Both the position numbers and the translations under genes were made by a program. 64,000 bases of DNA, taken from NCBI RefSeq assembly GCF_052113705.1, contig NZ_JBGQOG010000007.1, forward strand, positions 124,001-188,000. Reading direction: 5' to 3'. The stretch is from JBGQOG01 sp052113705. GTDB taxonomy: Bacteria; Pseudomonadota; Alphaproteobacteria; Rhodobacterales; Rhodobacteraceae. The notes under the pieces were generated by a model. That model saw nothing but the letters and a program-made list of their open reading frames with translations, did no database searches and was not told the origin of the DNA. Below are positions 59,946 through 64,000 of this stretch, one piece after another. The stretch's first letter is position 1, and every line of letters starts with the position of its first letter.

Positions 59946-61277
59946 TTACCAGTTGTCCTTGAACCAGCGCATGGCGCGTTTCAACGAGCGTGCCGGATAA
60001 CGCTCTGCCGGGATTTCGAAATCCCACCACTCATCCTGCGGATGCGCGGCAAAGAGCGCCAGCCCGACGGCGCTGGCAAAGCCTGAGCCGGTTGCCGCCT
60101 GCGGCAACCCCTGCACGCGCAGCGGACGGCCCAGACGCACGTTCTGGCCCAGAATCCGCGCGGCCAGACCATCCAGCCCCGGAATCTGGCTGGCACCGCC
60201 GGTCAGGACGATCTGCTGCGAGGGCAGATGATCGAATCCCGCCGCGTCCAGCAAACCGCGCGCCTCCTCGAGGATCTCCTCGACGCGCGGGCGCATGATG
60301 CCGATCAGCTCGGTCCGGCTGACCTGACGGCGGTCTTTTTCCCAATCGCCGCTGTCGCCACCGATCTCGATCATCTCGCGATCATCCATCCCGGTCGCAT
60401 GCACGCCACCATAGAAGGTTTTGATCCGCTCCGCCACCGCATGCGGCACTTGCAGCCCCGCCGCGATGTCGCGGGTGACATGGTCGCCGCCCAGACGCAC
60501 CGCATCGGCAAAGATCATGTGTTTTTTCATGAAGATCGAGACGCCGGTCGAACCGCCGCCCATATCGATGCAGGCGGCCCCCAGCTCCTGCTCATCCTCG
60601 ACCAGCGCCGCCACGCCCGACACATAGGCCGATGAGGCGATGCCCGCGAGTTCAAGATCGCAGCGCTTGATGCAGTAAACGAGGTTCTGCACCGAAGCCG
60701 CATCCACCGTCAGCAGATGCAGGTCCACCGCCAGCCGCTGGCCCACATGGCCGCGCGGATCACCCAGACCCGAGCGGTGATCGAGCGCGAAGTTCACCGG
60801 CTGCGCATGCATCACCTCGCGGCCCGCGCCGTAATCGGGCACGTCACACGAGGCGAGAACGCGCGCCACATCCTGTTCCGAAACATGGCTGCCCTCAACC
60901 TGCGATTCCCCCGCGAGGCCATAGCTGCGCGGATGCGCGCCCGAGAAACAGGCGATGACGTGATCCACGCGCACATTGGCCATCTTCTGGGCGGCCTGCA
61001 CGGCGGTGCGGATGGCGCGTTCGGTCTCGGCCATGGCGTCAATCTCGCCAAAGCGCACCCCGCGCGAGCGGGTGGTGGCGGCACCGATCACGCGAAAGCC
61101 CGACTGCCCCGCCATCGGCCCCACACCATCCTCGCGCATCTGGTCGGCGCCATCAAAGCGCAGCACCAGACAGGCAATCTTTGACGATCCCACATCCAGG
61201 ATCGCGATCACGCCCCGCTGCATCGCCGCGCGACGCATCTGACGCATCATCCGCTGCGACTGATAAAGATCGGTCAT
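59946..61277 (-). CDS. ftsA: Cell division protein FtsA
   Basis: 443 residues. Actin-like protein that anchors FtsZ: GVIAILDVGSSKIACLVLRFDG is phosphate loop 1, MGGGSTGVSIF phosphate loop 2, and IVLTGGASQIPGLDGLA the adenosine motif. The SHS2/1C domain lies at about 100-180. The C-terminus FEIPAERYPARSLKRAMRWFKDNW holds the amphipathic membrane helix. The start overlaps the ftsQ stop (ATGA, 61274-61277). Confidence 0.97.
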   Translation of the reverse strand: MTDLYQSQRMMRQMRRAAMQRGVIAILDVGSSKIACLVLRFDGADQMREDGVGPMAGQSGFRVIGAATTRSRGVRFGEIDAMAETERAIRTAVQAAQKMANVRVDHVIACFSGAHPRSYGLAGESQVEGSHVSEQDVARVLASCDVPDYGAGREVMHAQPVNFALDHRSGLGDPRGHVGQRLAVDLHLLTVDAASVQNLVYCIKRCDLELAGIASSAYVSGVAALVEDEQELGAACIDMGGGSTGVSIFMKKHMIFADAVRLGGDHVTRDIAAGLQVPHAVAERIKTFYGGVHATGMDDREMIEIGGDSGDWEKDRRQVSRTELIGIMRPRVEEILEEARGLLDAAGFDHLPSQQIVLTGGASQIPGLDGLAARILGQNVRLGRPLRVQGLPQAATGSGFASAVGLALFAAHPQDEWWDFEIPAERYPARSLKRAMRWFKDNW

Positions 61278-62698
61278 CTGCTCGCCCTCGTTTTTGTTGC
61301 GCCCGTTGCAATCTTGTTCATTTCCTCAACGGCGGTGGCCGAGAGGCGGATCGTCGGGCGATCTTCGTTGCGCATATCGAGTATGGTAAAATCACGGGCC
61401 ATCAGATCCTCGGCACGGTCGAGCGCGATGACGCGCTCCAGAGCCTGCACCGGATCGGATTCGGGCAATAGAATGCGCTGGTCGCGGTCGAGCACCAGAT
61501 CCCAGCGCCGCTCGCCGATCCGCACGAGACCGCGGGCGCGTTTCAGGATCGGCCCGGCCGCCGCCAGAAGCGCCAGGGCTTCGGGCACATGCGCCTCGGC
61601 CCCCTCGCCCGCGATCAGCGGCAGGTCGGGGCGGCTTTCGCGCGCGATCAGCGTCGCCACGCGGTGGCCGGTGCTGTCCAGCAGTTCAAGCCCATTGGCA
61701 TGACGCCACAAGATCGCGGGCACCCGCTCGGTCACTTTCACCTCAAGCACACCGCCGGTGCGGATGCGCAGATCCACTGCCGCGACCGCATCCAGCCCGC
61801 CGATCAGATCCTGAAGCGCCGGCAGATCCAGCTGAAAGCTGGAAGCGGGCAGTTTCAGCGGCAGCATGGCGCGGATGGCCTGATCAATCTCGGGCTCGGC
61901 GCCTTCGATCTTCAGCAGGCCGACCATGAACTCGGGGCGGTTCTGGATCTGCGTCTTGACCTCTTCATATTTGGCAAGAATGGCCGCACGGCGGTCGGCA
62001 TTGCCCAGCCAGAGCCCAAGCGCCAAAGCCACCGTCAGGATCGGCAAGCCAACACGGGTCAGCACCCGCACCATCGGCGTCAGCCACAGGCGTTGCAGCC
62101 GGTAGGCCAGACGCGACGGCGCCGGATCGCGGCGCGGCACGTTGCGCTGCGGTGCGGGCTGCGCGGCGGCGGCGCTCAGTTGCGCCTGCAAACGGCTCGC
62201 CGATTTGCCACCCTGCGCCTTGCCGCCCGCGGAAAATGCGGCGGCCATGCCGGGCATCCGGCTGCGCGGCTGCGCAGATTGCGCGGCAAAACGCGGCTCT
62301 GCGCGGCCATCATCGGTCCGGCGGCGCAGCTGCGCACCCTGACCGGCAGCGGCACTTTGCAGCCAACCCGCCGCTTCGCCCGCATCGTCATAGGCCGGAT
62401 CGTGATCCGCCCATCCCTGCCCCCGTCCCTGTCCCGGGACGGCATGGGCATAGATCTCGGGATCCCCGAAGATATTGAAGCCCTGCTCCTCCCCCTCATC
62501 CGCCACGTCATCTTCCCAGATGCGGGCGAAATCATTCTCGAGCGCGCGCGGCTCGGGCACCGGATCGACCGGCGCCTGACGCCAGACCGGCGGCTCATTG
62601 GCCGCCAGCAGCGGGGCGCGCGCGGTATCGAGGGGCCGCGCGCCACCGCGCGGGCGGGTCAGAACCGGTTCATCATAGGGGCTGTTCATCGGGCGCAT
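61274..62698 (-). CDS. ftsQ: Cell division protein FtsQ with long cytoplasmic N-terminus
   Basis: 474 residues from ATG 62698 (GAGG upstream); ATG 62689 overlaps the ddl stop as ATGA and is an alternative. The single membrane helix is at about 209-232 (VRVLTRVGLPILTVALALGLWLG), the POTRA domain at 255-325 (FMVGLLKIEGAEPEIDQAIRAML) and the FtsQ domain to about 450. Most FtsQ proteins have 25-70 cytoplasmic residues; here there are about 208, rich in Arg, Gln, Ala and Asp and probably disordered. It links the divisome layers across the inner membrane. Confidence 0.92.
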   Translation of the reverse strand: MRPMNSPYDEPVLTRPRGGARPLDTARAPLLAANEPPVWRQAPVDPVPEPRALENDFARIWEDDVADEGEEQGFNIFGDPEIYAHAVPGQGRGQGWADHDPAYDDAGEAAGWLQSAAAGQGAQLRRRTDDGRAEPRFAAQSAQPRSRMPGMAAAFSAGGKAQGGKSASRLQAQLSAAAAQPAPQRNVPRRDPAPSRLAYRLQRLWLTPMVRVLTRVGLPILTVALALGLWLGNADRRAAILAKYEEVKTQIQNRPEFMVGLLKIEGAEPEIDQAIRAMLPLKLPASSFQLDLPALQDLIGGLDAVAAVDLRIRTGGVLEVKVTERVPAILWRHANGLELLDSTGHRVATLIARESRPDLPLIAGEGAEAHVPEALALLAAAGPILKRARGLVRIGERRWDLVLDRDQRILLPESDPVQALERVIALDRAEDLMARDFTILDMRNEDRPTIRLSATAVEEMNKIATGATKTRASR

Positions 62699-63621
62699 GA
62701 GGCATCCTCGACAATCCAGCGGCAGAGTTCGGGGAAGGAGATCCCCATCACCTGCGCCTGCTCGGGGCTGAGCGAAGTGGCGGTCATCCCCGGCTGCGTG
62801 TTGGTCTCGAGCAGGATCAGACCGGCCAGACCCCGGCTGTCGTCCCAGCGAAAATCGGTCCGCGTGAGGCCGCGGCACCCGAGCGCCCGATGCGCGCGCA
62901 GGGCGTAATCCATGCAGGCTTCGGTGATCTCGGCGGGGATTTCGGCGGGCACCACATGGGTCGAGCCGCCCACCGTGTATTTCGCCGCGTAATCATACCA
63001 GCCGGTGGTCTGAATTTCGGTGACACAAAGCGCGCGGTCGCCCAGCACGGAACAGGTCAGCTCGCGCCCCGGCGCGTAGGTTTCCACCAGCACCGTGTCA
63101 GGCATCTCGGCCGACAACATCGGCGGCGTGTTCGCACCATCCATCACCAGATAGACGCCGACCGAAGAACCTTCGTTGTTCGGCTTGACCACATAGGGGG
63201 CGGGCAGCACATGCCGCGCCATCACCTCGGATTTCGGGGCGAGAATGCTGTGCACCACCGGCAGACCGGCGGCGCGGTAAATGTCCTTGGTGCGGGTCTT
63301 GTCCATCGCCAGCGCCGAGGCGAGCACGCCCGAATGGGTATAGGCGAGGCCCAGCCATTCCAGCAGCCCCTGCACTCGGCCATCTTCGCCCAGCGGCCCG
63401 TGCAGCGCATTGAACACAACGTCGGGTTGCAGCTCCGCCAGCCGCACGGCGATATCGGGGCCCAAACGGACCCCGGCGTCGACCTCGACGACCTCATAAC
63501 CCGCCACCCGCAACGCCTGAGCACATGCATGCCCCGTCGACAGAGAAACCTCCCGCTCCGCAGAAGGTCCGCCCATCAATACCGCCACGAGTTGGGTTGT
63601 CCTGCTCGACACACCCGCCAC
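62686..63621 (-). CDS. ddl: D-alanine-D-alanine ligase
   Basis: 311 residues, normal length. GTG start at 63621 with AAGAGG 5 bases upstream. ATP-grasp enzyme that makes D-Ala-D-Ala: VLMGGPSAEREVSLSTG at the N-terminus, HGPLGEDGRVQGLLEWLGL, PYVVKPNNEGSSVGVY (ATP grip), and TDFRWDD and LETNTQPGMT for the metal sites. It lies between murB (75 bases upstream) and ftsQ, which overlaps its end. Confidence 0.96.
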   Translation of the reverse strand: MAGVSSRTTQLVAVLMGGPSAEREVSLSTGHACAQALRVAGYEVVEVDAGVRLGPDIAVRLAELQPDVVFNALHGPLGEDGRVQGLLEWLGLAYTHSGVLASALAMDKTRTKDIYRAAGLPVVHSILAPKSEVMARHVLPAPYVVKPNNEGSSVGVYLVMDGANTPPMLSAEMPDTVLVETYAPGRELTCSVLGDRALCVTEIQTTGWYDYAAKYTVGGSTHVVPAEIPAEITEACMDYALRAHRALGCRGLTRTDFRWDDSRGLAGLILLETNTQPGMTATSLSPEQAQVMGISFPELCRWIVEDASCAR

Positions 63622-63696
63622 GTTTGCCTCTTCCCGGGGTATTTCCCCCGTGGTTGTTTTTTTAATCCGTCCCGGAACTTAGTCCGTTTATCGGGA

Positions 63697-64000
63697 TCAG
63701 TCCTGCGGTGCTGTTTCGCCGACCCGCATGATTTCCCACTGTAGCGAAATTCCGCTGTGCTGCAAAACCCTTTTTCGCACTTCCTCACCAAGACCCTCAA
63801 GATCTGCGGCTGTTGCGCCACCGGTGTTGATCAGGAAGTTGGAATGCATCGGCGACATTTGCGCGCCACCGAGGGTTGCGCCCCGCATCCCCGCATCATC
63901 AATGACCTTCCAGGCCTTCAACTCATGCGTGTCATCGGCGCGGCCCGTCGACGAATGCCCCACCGGATTGCGGAAGGTGGAGCCCGCGCTGCGGTCCCGG
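63697..64000 (-). CDS. murB: UDP-N-acetylenolpyruvoylglucosamine reductase, C-terminal part (cut by window edge)
   Basis: About 100 codons of the C-terminal end are present. MurB reduces UDP-GlcNAc-enolpyruvate to UDP-MurNAc using FAD and NADPH. Clear motifs: GSTFRNPVGHSS (the Ser in GST is the general acid), KAWKVIDDAG and GGAQMSPMHSNFLINTGGAT, followed by the final domain with VRKRVLQHSGISLQWEIMRVG. The N-terminal FAD-binding part lies beyond position 64000. It is upstream of ddl in the same direction, as in other Rhodobacterales mur-fts clusters. Confidence 0.93.
   Translation of the reverse strand, partial: RDRSAGSTFRNPVGHSSTGRADDTHELKAWKVIDDAGMRGATLGGAQMSPMHSNFLINTGGATAADLEGLGEEVRKRVLQHSGISLQWEIMRVGETAPQD

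Overview
The window reads as chromosomal DNA of a high-GC alphaproteobacterium of the Rhodobacterales (Rhodobacter/Paracoccaceae-like). Grounds: GC-rich codon use throughout; the order ddl-ftsQ-ftsA-ftsZ-lpxC-bamD-recN with an FtsZ tail ending IPAFLRRQAN; a J-domain protein next to cobS and cobT; a two-gene pntA-pntB transhydrogenase; and single-copy genes such as gatB, glcB and pepN. This placement is inference from gene content, since no rRNA or tRNA is present. I saw no insertion sequence, prophage or CRISPR array.

Region 1 (1-11471, + strand) is the most distinctive part: phaC (cut by the left edge), a FabI-like enoyl reductase, a MaoC hydratase / phosphotransacylase fusion, an acetate-kinase-family kinase, and then a complete N-type ATPase operon in the order atpD-C-Q-R-B-E-F-A-G. 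Almost every junction is a 4-base ATGA overlap or a gap of under 20 bases, so the block looks like one transcription unit. A phasin-like gene follows with its own promoter. That promoter carries a consensus FNR box (10968-10981) whose centre falls at about -41.5 from the start predicted by a TAAGAT -10 element. Together the enzymes could take (R)-3-hydroxybutyryl-CoA to crotonyl-CoA, butyryl-CoA, butyryl-phosphate and butyrate plus ATP, which would couple polyhydroxybutyrate metabolism and NADH disposal to an ATP-driven ion pump under low oxygen. This is the best candidate for an undescribed system in the window, and it is a hypothesis.

Region 2 (11614-28152) is mostly signalling and regulation: a membrane chemoreceptor, an unrecognised 408-residue protein, a multi-pass hybrid histidine kinase, a LysR regulator divergent from an amine-oxidase-type flavoprotein, a BASS-type transporter divergent from a second LysR regulator, a DnaQ-type exonuclease with a BRCT-like end, a soluble chemoreceptor with three near-identical PAS domains, and a DUF3422 membrane protein.

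Region 3 (28301-41917) is housekeeping: pntB-pntA, a class I glutamine amidotransferase, malate synthase G, a tiny membrane protein, aminopeptidase N, a lytic transglycosylase lipoprotein, gatB, a DUF4177 protein and a J-domain protein.

Region 4 (42032-54121): DUF808 protein, then cobS - racemase-like - cobT - Xaa-Pro aminopeptidase in tightly coupled order. The racemase-like protein has lost both catalytic cysteines. Next come DUF427, a GlcD-like flavoprotein with a SnoaL-like partner, and a TMADH-type demethylase lacking one Fe-S cysteine. The demethylase is divergent from a TetR regulator, with a clear inverted repeat between them.

Region 5 (54151-64000, - strand) is the envelope and division cluster murB (cut)-ddl-ftsQ-ftsA-ftsZ-lpxC-bamD-recN. 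It includes a 15-bp perfect hairpin between ftsA and ftsZ, a strong terminator after ftsZ, an FtsQ with a very long cytoplasmic N-terminus and an FtsZ with a Gln/Pro repeat linker.
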